Source: Euryarchaeota archaeon UBA552 (GTDB taxonomy: Archaea > Thermoplasmatota > Poseidoniia > Poseidoniales > Thalassarchaeaceae). Taken from it: 64,000 nt of DNA. The stretch is from positions 1 through 64,000 of the forward strand of contig DAMH01000030.1 in the NCBI GenBank assembly GCA_002499585.1, given 5' to 3'. The position numbers and the translations under genes were made by a program. The notes under the pieces were generated by a model. It did no database searches. It was given only the letters and a program-made list of their open reading frames with translations, and was not told the DNA's origin. Shown here piece after piece: positions 43,301 through 50,792 of the stretch; the stretch's first letter is position 1; every line of letters starts with the position of its first letter.

Positions 43301-43826
43301 TCGTCCACATCAGGGCCACGCCGACGTACATTCCGATCATGAAGAACTCCGATTGGGCGAAGTTCCCGTACCTCTGCACGCTGTATGTCAGGGTGAGTCC
43401 GACTGCGATTGAGAGATATGTCGAAGACCAGGTCAGTGTGTTCGTTCCCAGTGACGCTAGGTCGATTAGCACTGATGCAGAGGTGCCAAGACCAAGGAGC
43501 AGGATGTGTATTATGAGTAGGATGTAGAAGAATAGAAGGATGGGGGATGTGGCAATGATAGTAGATCTGAGCCATCCCGGTCGCATGTCTTCGAATGCGA
43601 TTTTAACTAGTCCGAAGCCCACGCAAATCAAGATGAATGTCTGGAGTAGCCATACCAGATCTGTTGGCAGGCTATCAAAAAGCAGGAAGTCTACGACATT
43701 CAAGACGCCCGCTTGGCCGAGTAGGCCGAGAGTCGATTCAATAGCCAAAAAGGAGGCAATGGCGACACGTTGCTTCCATCTGTCGAGTTGCGACCACTGG
43801 TCGCGGAAATCCCCAAGCGCCGTCAT
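40347..43826 (-). CDS. Fused LivH-LivM permease with an embedded TM2-like segment
   Basis: The usual LivH and LivM permeases are separate proteins of about 300-350 residues; here one 1159-residue protein holds both. After about 120 extra N-terminal residues with several helices comes the LivH half (about 130-495; FAQSEFFMIGMYVG, ASPDVMMIASLGVAL, LAASSGINVERV). A linker region about 500-690 contains a TM2-like pair: YSAALGVLLGPLGAHHFHQR, then IPLLVWIFCVYESYLIYNNR. A charged helix follows, and then the LivM half (about 700-1140; LNLSTGYTGLLNFGVIFF, GDYFAVITISLGEVVRI, SIREDEDVAQHHG). No stop interrupts it. It should move an amino acid, amide or urea-like solute. The four-base overlap with livG supports one complex. 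Confidence 0.88.
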   Translation of the reverse strand: MTALGDFRDQWSQLDRWKQRVAIASFLAIESTLGLLGQAGVLNVVDFLLFDSLPTDLVWLLQTFILICVGFGLVKIAFEDMRPGWLRSTIIATSPILLFFYILLIIHILLLGLGTSASVLIDLASLGTNTLTWSSTYLSIAVGLTLTYSVQRYGNFAQSEFFMIGMYVGVALMWTNWLFPLNEIPSDGHLSWTLFLWMLFGAFVLTGIAGVIIDRLVYRGFRDRKASPDVMMIASLGVALVLRALTYLRFGGSTQRFVPDADWMRGSQAFEFPTILTRFNLGNRQLEPDQVYTSIDCAEMDSIPAVDIVTTTCEGAAQTTNYAYNNAFLPIVSFATVFILLAILTRTRLGRRMRAVADNPELAASSGINVERVHMTSAFLSAGISGVGGGIFGITLLFKPITAFSLLLPSFAVIVLGTIGSLPGAIAAALIIGFVRAVSGPVLIGIGNPIGRSGYSALAEVMPYAIIIAILLIIPKGIGDAYDRWKIERLRERARSPKAPNHRYSAALGVLLGPLGAHHFHQRRSGRAVSTLLVTSSAFFIGKATSFIRTNSYPSGSVISPQGVDPDIASSWVSLIESEQAFISIIGSIGDILWPWIPLLVWIFCVYESYLIYNNRYKDPIQVTKAKYHSIISRISSLSEGHSERTISRRLGERIESLRDNADSWLTARTTSFSGALGKRSDAILQKAGIGEGRRTESGSKAAFRLLLALLILFVVWLPVDPDSNFMFAKTLQVSNLVTFLSIYLIMSLSLNLSTGYTGLLNFGVIFFVSIGAIGVGVLTAPNDVAGYGWPIIPALVFSMLVAAISGWLLAYPTARLRGDYFAVITISLGEVVRILLSGEPLLKTGTTQGAIGVQRYPQPLEVWWFCGRGKKIDENGVELSPFECKNNEAIESIARTIGETFSFGQPAPYYLLLAIIGLICVMIVWRTLSMLYSSPWGRILRSIREDEDVAQHHGHDVMTHKAAALAVSAAIAAFAGALFAWYLGSLQPSFMQPSRTTFLVWAAFVIGGAGNNRGMLIGAMIITLNEFVINRLVAAQSSPSQPLHELAVAIDEVFAWLVTEPMQAAILMIGIMTLAYLFRRKAMAESAGWFATVLLLMVWLLHQRSIDEVFRTDIQVNLAYVKVLIIGLIIVLSLKYNEKGLLPEVPYRPERPEGGDSQ

Positions 43827-43860
43827 ACTTCATCCTCGATATGTGGCTTCTTGTGCATAA

Positions 43861-43878
43861 AGCCGATGGCAATCGGCT
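43861..43878 (-). terminator. 7-bp hairpin in the liv operon leader to the permease
   Basis: AGCCGAT (43861-43867) is the exact reverse complement of ATCGGCT (43872-43878), with the four-base loop GGCA. It lies 34 bp upstream of the permease start in the transcript, after the larger hairpin at 43897-43928. Role not certain: RNA stabilisation, processing or attenuation. Confidence 0.5.
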
Positions 43879-43896
43879 GAAAGAAAAGGTGTGAGG

Positions 43897-43928
43897 CGCC
43901 GCGGCGGGCCCGATGGCCCACCACGGCG
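43897..43928 (-). terminator. 14-bp GC-rich hairpin between binding-protein and permease genes
   Basis: In the minus-strand RNA, bases 43928-43915 pair with 43910-43897 as a continuous 14-pair stem, including two G-U pairs, closed by the loop AUCG. A pyrimidine-rich run (CCUUUUCUUUC) follows. In the opposite strand those G-U positions would be A-C mismatches, so the structure belongs to the liv transcript. Such a hairpin after the binding-protein gene commonly gives excess binding protein over permease by partial termination or 3' protection. Confidence 0.6.
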
Positions 43929-43963
43929 CGTTACGTCACTCTGAGCTCTTATCGATCTCAGTT

Positions 43964-45133
43964 TCAAGCGGTTGCGACGCCGCCTTCGGCAGTCCAGTAC
44001 TTCGAACAGGTGTACTGATCGATGCCATCGTACGAGCATATGTCATATCCGTTACCGCCGATGTCACCGTTCTCAAGGAAGTTGATGACGCCGGAGGCGC
44101 CCTCGTACCCGTTGCCTGTCGCTTTGATTCCATCATCGGCTGACATGCCATTGTACATCACAGCAGACATCCCGACCATCATGACACCGTCGTAGGTTGT
44201 CAAGTCGTATGCCTTAATTCCGCCGGATGGGGCTTCTGCGTCATAGCGCGCGCTGAAGTCGCCGAAGCTCGATCCTGCGCGAGGCTGGGTGACGGTCATG
44301 TTCTCTAGCAGGTCGTCCTGCTCCATCTCATCGTACATTCCCTCTCCAGCAGGGCCGTCCCCACCGAAGATGTGTCCGTCCCATCCTGCGTCGCTGAGAG
44401 CCTCGATTATGAGGGCAGCATCTGCGATGTATGACGATAGGTAAACGGCAGTGCATGTCGTGGAAGCCGCCATCTGGTTAGCTATAGCCGAGAAGTCGGT
44501 GTCCGTCTCTGCGTAGTCGTATCGACCGACGTCGCATAGCTTGTCGGATCCCCATGCGTCGACAACTGCGTCAGCGAGGCCAGCGCCGTAGTCGTTGGTC
44601 ATGCCGAAGACTGCGAGAGCACCCTCTGTCACTCCTGCTTCAGTCATCATGTCAGCGCCAGCTGGGCCCTGGATAGCATCGCTTGGCACATTCCTGTAGA
44701 ACATTGGGTATGCCGATGCGTCCGATAGACCAGGGTTAGTGCTCGCGTAGGAAATCATTGGGATTCCCGCAGCGGAAAGCACTCCGTTGGCGGCCATTGA
44801 GGCCCCGGAGCAAGCTGCACCCACGACAGCGTAGACACCGGAGTCGACCAAGGTCTGGGCGGCGGGGCCGGCAACAGCACCGTCGCATCCGGAGTCCTGC
44901 TCTATCAACTCGAAGTTGTAGTCAGGGTACATATCATTCAGATCGCTGATAGCCTCATTCGCGCTCCACGTGAACACGGGAGCGTTTGGCTCCAGTGGTC
45001 CCGTGATCGGGTTGAGGAAACCGATCTTCACAGTCGTCTTTTCGTCATCATCATCGCTACCGAGGCATCCCGCGAAGGCCGCGGCCAGCATGCTCAGTGT
45101 CATCATTGTTGCAATCAACTTCATATTTTTCAT
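43964..45133 (-). CDS. Branched-chain-amino-acid-type ABC substrate-binding lipoprotein (LivJ/UrtA-like)
   Basis: A 389-residue lipoprotein. The signal ends FAGC, Cys about 22, followed by a Ser/Asp-rich linker (LGSDDDDEK). The mature part is a type I periplasmic-binding fold: VKIGFLNPITGPLEP, VVGAACSGASMA (ligand loop), ISYASTNPGLSD, GMTNDYGAGLADAV. These are the LivJ/amide-urea-binding pattern. Several Cys pairs and acidic surface suggest a seawater-exposed protein. It is the first gene of the liv operon (binding protein - LivHM - LivG - LivF), separated from the permease by two RNA hairpins. Confidence 0.9.
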   Translation of the reverse strand: MKNMKLIATMMTLSMLAAAFAGCLGSDDDDEKTTVKIGFLNPITGPLEPNAPVFTWSANEAISDLNDMYPDYNFELIEQDSGCDGAVAGPAAQTLVDSGVYAVVGAACSGASMAANGVLSAAGIPMISYASTNPGLSDASAYPMFYRNVPSDAIQGPAGADMMTEAGVTEGALAVFGMTNDYGAGLADAVVDAWGSDKLCDVGRYDYAETDTDFSAIANQMAASTTCTAVYLSSYIADAALIIEALSDAGWDGHIFGGDGPAGEGMYDEMEQDDLLENMTVTQPRAGSSFGDFSARYDAEAPSGGIKAYDLTTYDGVMMVGMSAVMYNGMSADDGIKATGNGYEGASGVINFLENGDIGGNGYDICSYDGIDQYTCSKYWTAEGGVATA

Positions 45134-45194
45134 AGCGTATTCACGCTCCTAGCATGCCCCTGAGTTATTAGTTTCTATTTAGTATCTGTGCCCG

Positions 45195-45204
45195 TATTTA
45201 TTTT
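45195..45204 (-). promoter_or_regulatory. Candidate TATA box of the liv operon
   Basis: On the minus strand AAAATAAATA lies about 62 bp before the binding-protein ATG, in an AT-rich stretch that departs from the surrounding composition. With archaeal spacing of about 25 bp, transcription would start near 45170. No BRE was assigned with confidence. Confidence 0.35.
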
Positions 45205-45230
45205 CATATGCCATGGAAAATGGTGATCGA

Positions 45231-45240
45231 TTATTAATAT
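45231..45240 (+). promoter_or_regulatory. Candidate TATA box of purM
   Basis: TTATTAATAT on the plus strand lies 82 bp before the purM ATG. Archaeal spacing would place the start of transcription near 45265, inside the inverted repeat at 45248-45290. Confidence 0.35.
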
Positions 45241-45247
45241 TCAATTA

Positions 45248-45290
45248 CTCCTCTGAGCTTATTCCAATCATGGCTTATCGCTCAGAGGAG
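45248..45290 (+). promoter_or_regulatory. Perfect 11-bp inverted repeat upstream of purM
   Basis: CTCCTCTGAGC (45248-45258) and its exact reverse complement GCTCAGAGGAG (45280-45290) flank a 21-base spacer, and the right arm ends 32 bases before the purM ATG. The element lies between the candidate TATA box and the start codon. It could be a two-half-site operator overlapping the transcription start, or a hairpin in the leader RNA. No known riboswitch is recognised. Confidence 0.5.
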
Positions 45291-45322
45291 AGGATCAATA
45301 ACCTCTGACATTATTTTCCTCC

Positions 45323-46423
45323 ATGAGCGGGGATGGGGGCATCACCTACTCAGAATCGGGTGTGGATATAGAGGCTGAGAGTGTGGCTATCGCATCTTTG
45401 ATTGGGCATCTGGGAGTATCCACAAGGGAACCGGGCACCAGGGGTGCACCAGTTAGACTTGAAGGCGGATTTGGAGGGCTCATTGAATTTGGAGATTCTT
45501 GGTTAGCTATGGCTACGGATGGAGTAGGGTCGAAGCTGCAAATCGCAAACTCATTGGCTAGATATGAAGGGGTTGGGATCGATTGTGTTGCGATGAATGT
45601 CAATGACCTACTTTGCGTAGGAGCTGAACCAATCGGGTTTGTGGATTATATCGCTGTTCCAAAGCCAAATGCCGATGTGCACGGGATGATCGGTGCTTCG
45701 CTTGGAGAAGCTTGTGCCAGGGCAAGGGTAACATTGTCCGGGGGTGAGACTGCAACGCTTCCAGGCATAGTTTCTGAATTGGATCTATCCGGGACGGCGC
45801 TTGGATGGCTACCATCTGGTGACGCCGTCACCGGGAAGGGAGTTGTGCCTGGAGACGTTATTATTGGCCTTCCAAGTAGTGGTTTGCACTCAAATGGATT
45901 TTCTTTGGTACGACAAGTGATCAATGATTCCAATGCTGATTTAGAATCGCCATGTCCTTTTCCCTCGACTCATGGTAAACGCTCAATCGAATTTGACAGG
46001 GGCGATCTGGGTAGTGTGTTGTTAAACCCCACACGAATATACGTAGACCCAATCGTGGACCTTCTGTTTTCTGATGGAGCGCCTTGCAAAAGAAGTCATA
46101 TCCACGGTGTTGCTCACATAACCGGAGGCGGACTGTCAAACTTATTGCGCCTCAATGACTCTGTGAGGTTTGAAATAACACATCCTCTGGAGCCACATCC
46201 GGAGTTTCACTGGATTCAATCAACAGGTGGAGTGGCAGACTGGGAAATGCATCGCGTGTTCAATATGGGGATGGGCATGGCGTTGGTTGTAGATTGTTCT
46301 GTCGCTGAAAAAGTTGCTAAGTGGATATCAAAAAGAGTGGATGGCTCTAGGAAAATTGGAGTGGTCGTTCAAGGAGAGGGTGTGATTCATGCCCCACTAG
46401 ACCTATCTTACAGTGAGTATTGA
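45323..46423 (+). CDS. purM: Phosphoribosylformylglycinamidine cyclo-ligase (AIR synthetase)
   Basis: A 366-residue PurM, closing the imidazole ring of AIR in purine synthesis with ATP. Conserved segments: TDGVGSKLQIA, GIDCVAMNVNDLLCVGAEP (metal/ATP site), LSGGETATLPG, GLPSSGLHSNGFSLVR and HGVAHITGGGLSNLLR. The N-terminal ITYSESGVDIEA is the usual start of the family. It is separated from its upstream neighbour by a promoter with an inverted repeat. Trm1 begins about 40 bp after, in the same direction. Confidence 0.93.
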   Translation: MSGDGGITYSESGVDIEAESVAIASLIGHLGVSTREPGTRGAPVRLEGGFGGLIEFGDSWLAMATDGVGSKLQIANSLARYEGVGIDCVAMNVNDLLCVGAEPIGFVDYIAVPKPNADVHGMIGASLGEACARARVTLSGGETATLPGIVSELDLSGTALGWLPSGDAVTGKGVVPGDVIIGLPSSGLHSNGFSLVRQVINDSNADLESPCPFPSTHGKRSIEFDRGDLGSVLLNPTRIYVDPIVDLLFSDGAPCKRSHIHGVAHITGGGLSNLLRLNDSVRFEITHPLEPHPEFHWIQSTGGVADWEMHRVFNMGMGMALVVDCSVAEKVAKWISKRVDGSRKIGVVVQGEGVIHAPLDLSYSEY

Positions 46424-46464
46424 CCCATCGAGAGATCCATGAGCCTGATCCTTGTGGAAGGACC

Positions 46465-47742
46465 ATGCACCCCCTCGGATGGCCAGGTTATCCCTATCGA
46501 GAGGGCTCTCTGGAACATAGATTGCCCACTGAGGTAGACAGGGGCTGGAAAGGCCCTGCGGGTAAAAACGTCGATGGAGGCGGCTTTCTGAATCCAGCCA
46601 TGGCCGGTAACAGGACCCGCAGTGTGATTATGTTGGATCACCTTGCAAAAACAGTGTTCAAAAAAATCGAGAAGATTCAGATTATCGATGCATTAGGAGC
46701 TACTGGAATCCGGACTCGGAGGTGGTTGAACGAGACCTCTGATGAAGTTGCGAGGAGGCTTTATGTTACAACCTGCGACCAGAATGAGACTGCGATATCT
46801 TGGGCTCGGTCGAACTTGGAGCTTGATGATCGGAAAGACCAGGTTAATTTAATCCAAGGTGATACTAGGAGGACCTTGTTATCTCAGGGTTGGCATTGGA
46901 TAGATCTAGACCCATACGGTTCACCAATACCTTACCTGGATTTGGCCATGCAGGCTACAGCCCGCAGGGCGGTTATGTCGATCAGTGCGACAGACACCGC
47001 GGCGTTGAGTGGTTCCTCACCCAATCCGCTGAAGAGGAGATACGGTGCACGCGTACACATGGACGGGTTGAAACACGATACTGGACTCAGAATTCTGCTT
47101 GCGACCTCCGCGATGGCAGCGGCTCGTCACGACAGGGTCATCAGGCCCCTATTCACCATATGGGATTCTCATCACCTGAGAGTTACCGTCATGGTGGAGC
47201 GTTCCAAAGGCTCAGCGAATTTAATTCAAGACTCTATTGGATGGAGGATTCATTCTCCGAGTGAAGAGGATGTTGAGATGTCGATAGGGTGTGGGTTGCT
47301 ACCGGAACATGATAGGGGAAGCAGGCCTATGCACGTGATGCTTCCACTTAGTGCCCATCCACCTCCCTCGTCCATGGCGTCGGGCCCGTTGTGGACCGGT
47401 GACATGGGAAGCATTGATGTCATGTCATCTCTGACAGAGGCAGCGGCCGAAAAAATCTGTAGCAGTCTGGATAGTGAACTTGATTTTCCAGAATCCAAAA
47501 GATGTAAAGACGCTGTGAAGAAGATTTCATCGGAGGGGAATGCGATTCATGGTTCACATCTCATCGTTACTGACATGCTCCCTGGATTCTTGAAACGAGG
47601 AAATCCCCCGAGCCCACAAAAAATAGCAAGATCACTCAGGGATATGGGTTACTCGGCGGAGGTCTCCAGGTATGCAGAGCCGTCACTGAGGACTGACGCT
47701 CCGTGGGGTTCTGTCATCCAAGCGTATGACAAAACTGGATGA
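46465..47742 (+). CDS. trm1: tRNA (guanine26-N2)-dimethyltransferase Trm1
   Basis: A SAM-dependent enzyme methylating G26 of tRNA. From ATG 46465 it is 425 residues. Motifs: REGSLEHRLP start region, NPAMAGNR, IDALGATGIRTRR (SAM loop), IDLDPYGSPIPYLDLA (catalytic DPPY-like DPYG), SATDTAALSG. The C-terminal region about 330-425 is the Trm1-specific helical domain. TTG 46420 overlapping the purM stop is an alternative start. A different frame beginning ATG 46439 reads only about 32 codons and is not used. RNA-modification function agrees with the archaeal context. Confidence 0.9.
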   Translation: MHPLGWPGYPYREGSLEHRLPTEVDRGWKGPAGKNVDGGGFLNPAMAGNRTRSVIMLDHLAKTVFKKIEKIQIIDALGATGIRTRRWLNETSDEVARRLYVTTCDQNETAISWARSNLELDDRKDQVNLIQGDTRRTLLSQGWHWIDLDPYGSPIPYLDLAMQATARRAVMSISATDTAALSGSSPNPLKRRYGARVHMDGLKHDTGLRILLATSAMAAARHDRVIRPLFTIWDSHHLRVTVMVERSKGSANLIQDSIGWRIHSPSEEDVEMSIGCGLLPEHDRGSRPMHVMLPLSAHPPPSSMASGPLWTGDMGSIDVMSSLTEAAAEKICSSLDSELDFPESKRCKDAVKKISSEGNAIHGSHLIVTDMLPGFLKRGNPPSPQKIARSLRDMGYSAEVSRYAEPSLRTDAPWGSVIQAYDKTG

Positions 47743-47749
47743 TGATGGA

Positions 47750-48742
47750 TTACCCTCCGATGTAGGACATTTCTATCCTATGTCTGTTGCTATTGTGGTG
47801 TGATCTATTTTCAGAATACCTGTCATCTCTGTTTGACCAGAAGTTTTCAATTACACCTTGCAAGTCTGAATCAGATACACCGCTCCTCATCAAACTCAGC
47901 AGATCAAGTCCTTTACTTGAGAAAAGACATGGGTAAAGCCTTCCGTCTGCAGATATGCGGGCTCTGGAACAGTTACTGCAAAAGGGCTCAGTTACACTAG
48001 ATATGATGCCTACTTTTCCACCGTCATCGAGACTGTACATTTTGGCGACTTCGTTTTTGTTCTCGGGCGTCAGGGGCTCCCTTGCCCCGATAATCTCTCG
48101 AATCTCTCTTGCAGGTACCACTTCATCCATCTTCCATCCATTTGTACTGCCTACATCCATGTATTCAATGAATCTAACTGCGACATCTCTGTTAGAGAAA
48201 CGAGTGACTAAATCGAATATTTCATTCTCGTTCGTGTTTCGTTTAACCACTGTGTTGATTTTAATCGGTCCGAGTCCCACTGACTCCGCAGCCTCAATAC
48301 CGGCCATCACCGCCGCTACAGTGTGACCCGAATCAGTGATCGATGCGAAAGTGGCCTCGTCAATCGCGTCCAGACTCACCGTGACCCTGTCCAACCCTGC
48401 AGCTGATAGTGCGGGTGCGTATCTCGGAAGTAGAACGCCATTTGTTGTCAGCGCTATTTCGATTTCCATCATTGAGAGCATTGATATCAGGTTTGGAAGG
48501 TTTCTTCGCAACAATGGCTCACCACCTGTTAACCTGACTTTTCTTACACCGAGTGCAACGAAGATTTTGACAATTCTATCGATCTCCTCAAAGGACATGA
48601 TCATCTCTTTTTCCAAAAAAGGGAAGTCCTTCCCGAAGATGTTTCTGGGCATGCAGTAAGTACATCTAAAATTACATCTGTCTGTAACCGATACTCTAAG
48701 ATCAAGGAGGGGCCTGCCCAAACTATCTAGCAACGGTTGCAT
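47750..48742 (-). CDS. moaA: GTP 3',8-cyclase MoaA
   Basis: A 330-residue radical SAM enzyme, first step of molybdenum cofactor synthesis. The N-terminal cluster motif is Cys23-x3-Cys27-x2-Cys30 (DRCNFRCTYCMP). GGEPLLRR follows, and a second cluster is in the C-terminal half (PFCSNCSRARISADGRLYPC). It ends in Gly-Gly, the double-glycine tail required for MoaA catalysis. No other moa genes are nearby. Convergent with trm1 (7-bp gap). Confidence 0.92.
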   Translation of the reverse strand: MQPLLDSLGRPLLDLRVSVTDRCNFRCTYCMPRNIFGKDFPFLEKEMIMSFEEIDRIVKIFVALGVRKVRLTGGEPLLRRNLPNLISMLSMMEIEIALTTNGVLLPRYAPALSAAGLDRVTVSLDAIDEATFASITDSGHTVAAVMAGIEAAESVGLGPIKINTVVKRNTNENEIFDLVTRFSNRDVAVRFIEYMDVGSTNGWKMDEVVPAREIREIIGAREPLTPENKNEVAKMYSLDDGGKVGIISSVTEPFCSNCSRARISADGRLYPCLFSSKGLDLLSLMRSGVSDSDLQGVIENFWSNRDDRYSENRSHHNSNRHRIEMSYIGG

Positions 48743-48824
48743 GATGTCTTGCCCGGGCGAGTACTAGGAATTAGACTTCGGGGTAAGACGTAGGTTCAAG
48801 TTGACTCGCCCCCTGCGAGGGACA

Positions 48825-49388
48825 ATGCTTGCAATAAGCGACAAGGCTCACGAAATGCTCCTTCACTACTCATCTCAATCAGAGGAGGGGGAATCACTTG
48901 CGTTGAGGATAGAAATAGTTGGACGGGGCCCAAAGGGGTTTCAGTATGATCTTCAATTCATTGATGTTGGCGACTCCAAAGAAGACGATGTAGCGATGGA
49001 GATTAGGGGCTTTAACGTCAGGATAGCCAATCGCAGTGCTAGGTATCTAGACGGTGCAACCTTGGATTTCAAAGAGACATTGATGGGAGGAGGTTTTAGT
49101 TTTGAGAATCCAAATCCAATGTGGATCGACAATTTGTCCCAGAGAGTGGCTGAAGTAATAGACAAGAATGTAAATCCGGCGGTGGCGTCGCACGGAGGTC
49201 ACGTTGATTTAGTGGGAGTCGATCAGGGCAAGGCCATTATAGCGTTCGGAGGGGGGTGTCAGGGGTGTGGTATGGCAGATGTGACTCTGAAACAAGGTGT
49301 TGAGGTCATGATCATGGATAACGTACCTGAAATCATCGAGGTTGTAGACGCGACTGATCATGCTGCAGGTACGAACCCGTTCTATTGA
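48825..49388 (+). CDS. Fe-S biogenesis protein NfuA-like (A-type plus NifU C-terminal domain)
   Basis: A 187-residue two-domain scaffold protein. Residues about 1-95 resemble an A-type (IscA) domain without its cysteines, as in bacterial NfuA. Residues about 105-170 are the NifU C-terminal domain with the Cys145-x2-Cys148 cluster site (GGGCQGCGMADVTLK). It probably carries a [4Fe-4S] cluster between subunits of a dimer and delivers it to client proteins such as the radical SAM enzymes in this window. ATG 48825 is preferred over an upstream TTG at 48801. NfuA-type fusions are mainly bacterial, so transfer is possible. Confidence 0.82.
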   Translation: MLAISDKAHEMLLHYSSQSEEGESLALRIEIVGRGPKGFQYDLQFIDVGDSKEDDVAMEIRGFNVRIANRSARYLDGATLDFKETLMGGGFSFENPNPMWIDNLSQRVAEVIDKNVNPAVASHGGHVDLVGVDQGKAIIAFGGGCQGCGMADVTLKQGVEVMIMDNVPEIIEVVDATDHAAGTNPFY

Positions 49389-49390
49389 TA

Positions 49391-50161
49391 TCAGTAAACC
49401 ATGCTTATCTCATCGTCATCAGAGTTATCCGTCGGTGGGGGGAGAGCAGCGGCCTGAGCTCTTTCAAAGACTTCTCTGACTCTGTTTTCTATTTCTCGCG
49501 CCTCGTCTAGCAGGGTCTGTACAGGGATTTCTATGTCCATAAGATCGCACAGCGCTTCAACGGCGATCAAGGCCGCTCTGGCGTCTGGGTAAACTGGGTT
49601 GCATTCGGCTAGTAGGACTGTGATATCTAAATTCTGTCGCTCTCCCTCGGCGAGCAGGAATCCAGAGACCCCCGTGACGATGCCCTGTTGGATTTTTCGA
49701 ATTCCAGCGGTGTCAAGGGCTTTCCTGCCGTTATCGAGAGAGGCGACTCCCCAAATTTCCCCATCTTCTTTGATTCCCAGCTCGTCGCTTACTAACCCGT
49801 CAATTATGAACAATCTCTCAAAACCACCTTCTTGGAACCATTGTAAAACTGTCTTACCAAATTGAATATCCCATTTTTGTGGAAATTGAATTTCTGAAAT
49901 AAAGACTCCCATGTCTTCCCCTTGGTAAATCCTGACAGGATGCTTGGGTACGGATTCCTGAATCAGAGCAACAGCTGGGAAATCTGGGTGGATTACTGTC
50001 CCCATCGAACCCAGATTTAAGCTTGTAATTAGGTGAGATGCAGCAATTACCCCCACTGATCCGACGGTTGTCAAGCCACAAACTGCTACTCCGCCCAGCC
50101 TTGACGGATCAGCGCCTTCCTGGAGTACAAGGGGAAAGCCTTCTCCCAAAGCATCTGCCAT
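49391..50161 (-). CDS. PAC2-family protein (proteasome-assembly-chaperone-like)
   Basis: A 256-residue member of the PAC2 family (archaeal PbaA/PbaB, eukaryotic PAC1/PAC2). Signature segments: GLTTVGSVGVIAASHLI, HPDFPAVALI, VRIYQGED, GVSGFLLAE and YPDARAALIAVEAL. It ends in an acidic linker and the tail SMVY. The hydrophobic-aromatic end recalls the HbYX tail used by proteasome activators, although the Tyr is last, not second to last. A second PAC2 gene lies at 56303-57145. It may help 20S assembly or regulate it. Convergent with the nfuA-like gene (2-bp gap). Confidence 0.82.
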   Translation of the reverse strand: MADALGEGFPLVLQEGADPSRLGGVAVCGLTTVGSVGVIAASHLITSLNLGSMGTVIHPDFPAVALIQESVPKHPVRIYQGEDMGVFISEIQFPQKWDIQFGKTVLQWFQEGGFERLFIIDGLVSDELGIKEDGEIWGVASLDNGRKALDTAGIRKIQQGIVTGVSGFLLAEGERQNLDITVLLAECNPVYPDARAALIAVEALCDLMDIEIPVQTLLDEAREIENRVREVFERAQAAALPPPTDNSDDDEISMVY

Positions 50162-50267
50162 GGTGTAGGGGATGCTAATCTTGTATTCAAGTCAACGGTC
50201 GTCCAGGCATGGATTTTGATTAAGGATGCACAAAGAATTAACATTGGGTGTATTTTAATCCGCAAAC

Positions 50268-50792
50268 ATGGTCGACAGCGGGGATGAGGCGCGTCTTTAC
50301 ATCCAGGTCGGTGACAATGAAATTTCTCTGAACGGGACCATGAGGGAAGTTAATGACGATTGGACGAGTGCTAAAGATCAGGAGGATTGGAAGTCGGCTC
50401 TAGAGAAGATTAGACTTGCAAGGGACGAGTCTGAGTCCCGATACGCGAATTTGAAATCCAATCGTGGGAGGCACCTGGCGAGGTTAATTGATCATTGCGG
50501 AATCCACAGGACCACTGATTTGATATTGGCCGCCGTATACTACCTCCGAGTAGTCGAGAAAGAAGATGACACCCCGCCTAGGGTGCTGAAACAACTGTTA
50601 TCCTCAACAGGTAAATGGACTGAGGATGATATAGAAAAATGGAATATATCGCTATATATCAACAGAATGATCGAAGGAGGGACTGGTGATGAGAAGCGGC
50701 CATTATTGGCTTATCCATCAGGTACCGACAAAAACCGTCACGTTGTCCTGACCAAAACCGGTGTTGAACATCTTGAGAGGCTATCATCGTGA
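50268..50792 (+). CDS. Unknown protein with possible winged-helix end
   Basis: I do not recognise this 174-residue protein. The first 25 residues form short strands (LYIQVGDNEISLNG), followed by a charged helical region (about 30-75), then a helical segment AVYYLRVVEKE and KQLLSSTGKWTEDDIEKW. The last part, NRHVVLTKTGVEHLERL, reads like the end of a winged helix. No cysteine pairs or membrane segments. It overlaps by four bases a pentapeptide-repeat gene, so they are coupled. Confidence 0.55.
   Translation: MVDSGDEARLYIQVGDNEISLNGTMREVNDDWTSAKDQEDWKSALEKIRLARDESESRYANLKSNRGRHLARLIDHCGIHRTTDLILAAVYYLRVVEKEDDTPPRVLKQLLSSTGKWTEDDIEKWNISLYINRMIEGGTGDEKRPLLAYPSGTDKNRHVVLTKTGVEHLERLSS

Noticed and set aside
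46439..46534. Alternative Trm1 N-terminus in another frame starting MSLILVEGPCTP
   Set aside because: It stops after about 32 codons. The Trm1 frame itself has the expected REGSLEHRLP and NPAMAGNR segments, so no frameshift is needed.
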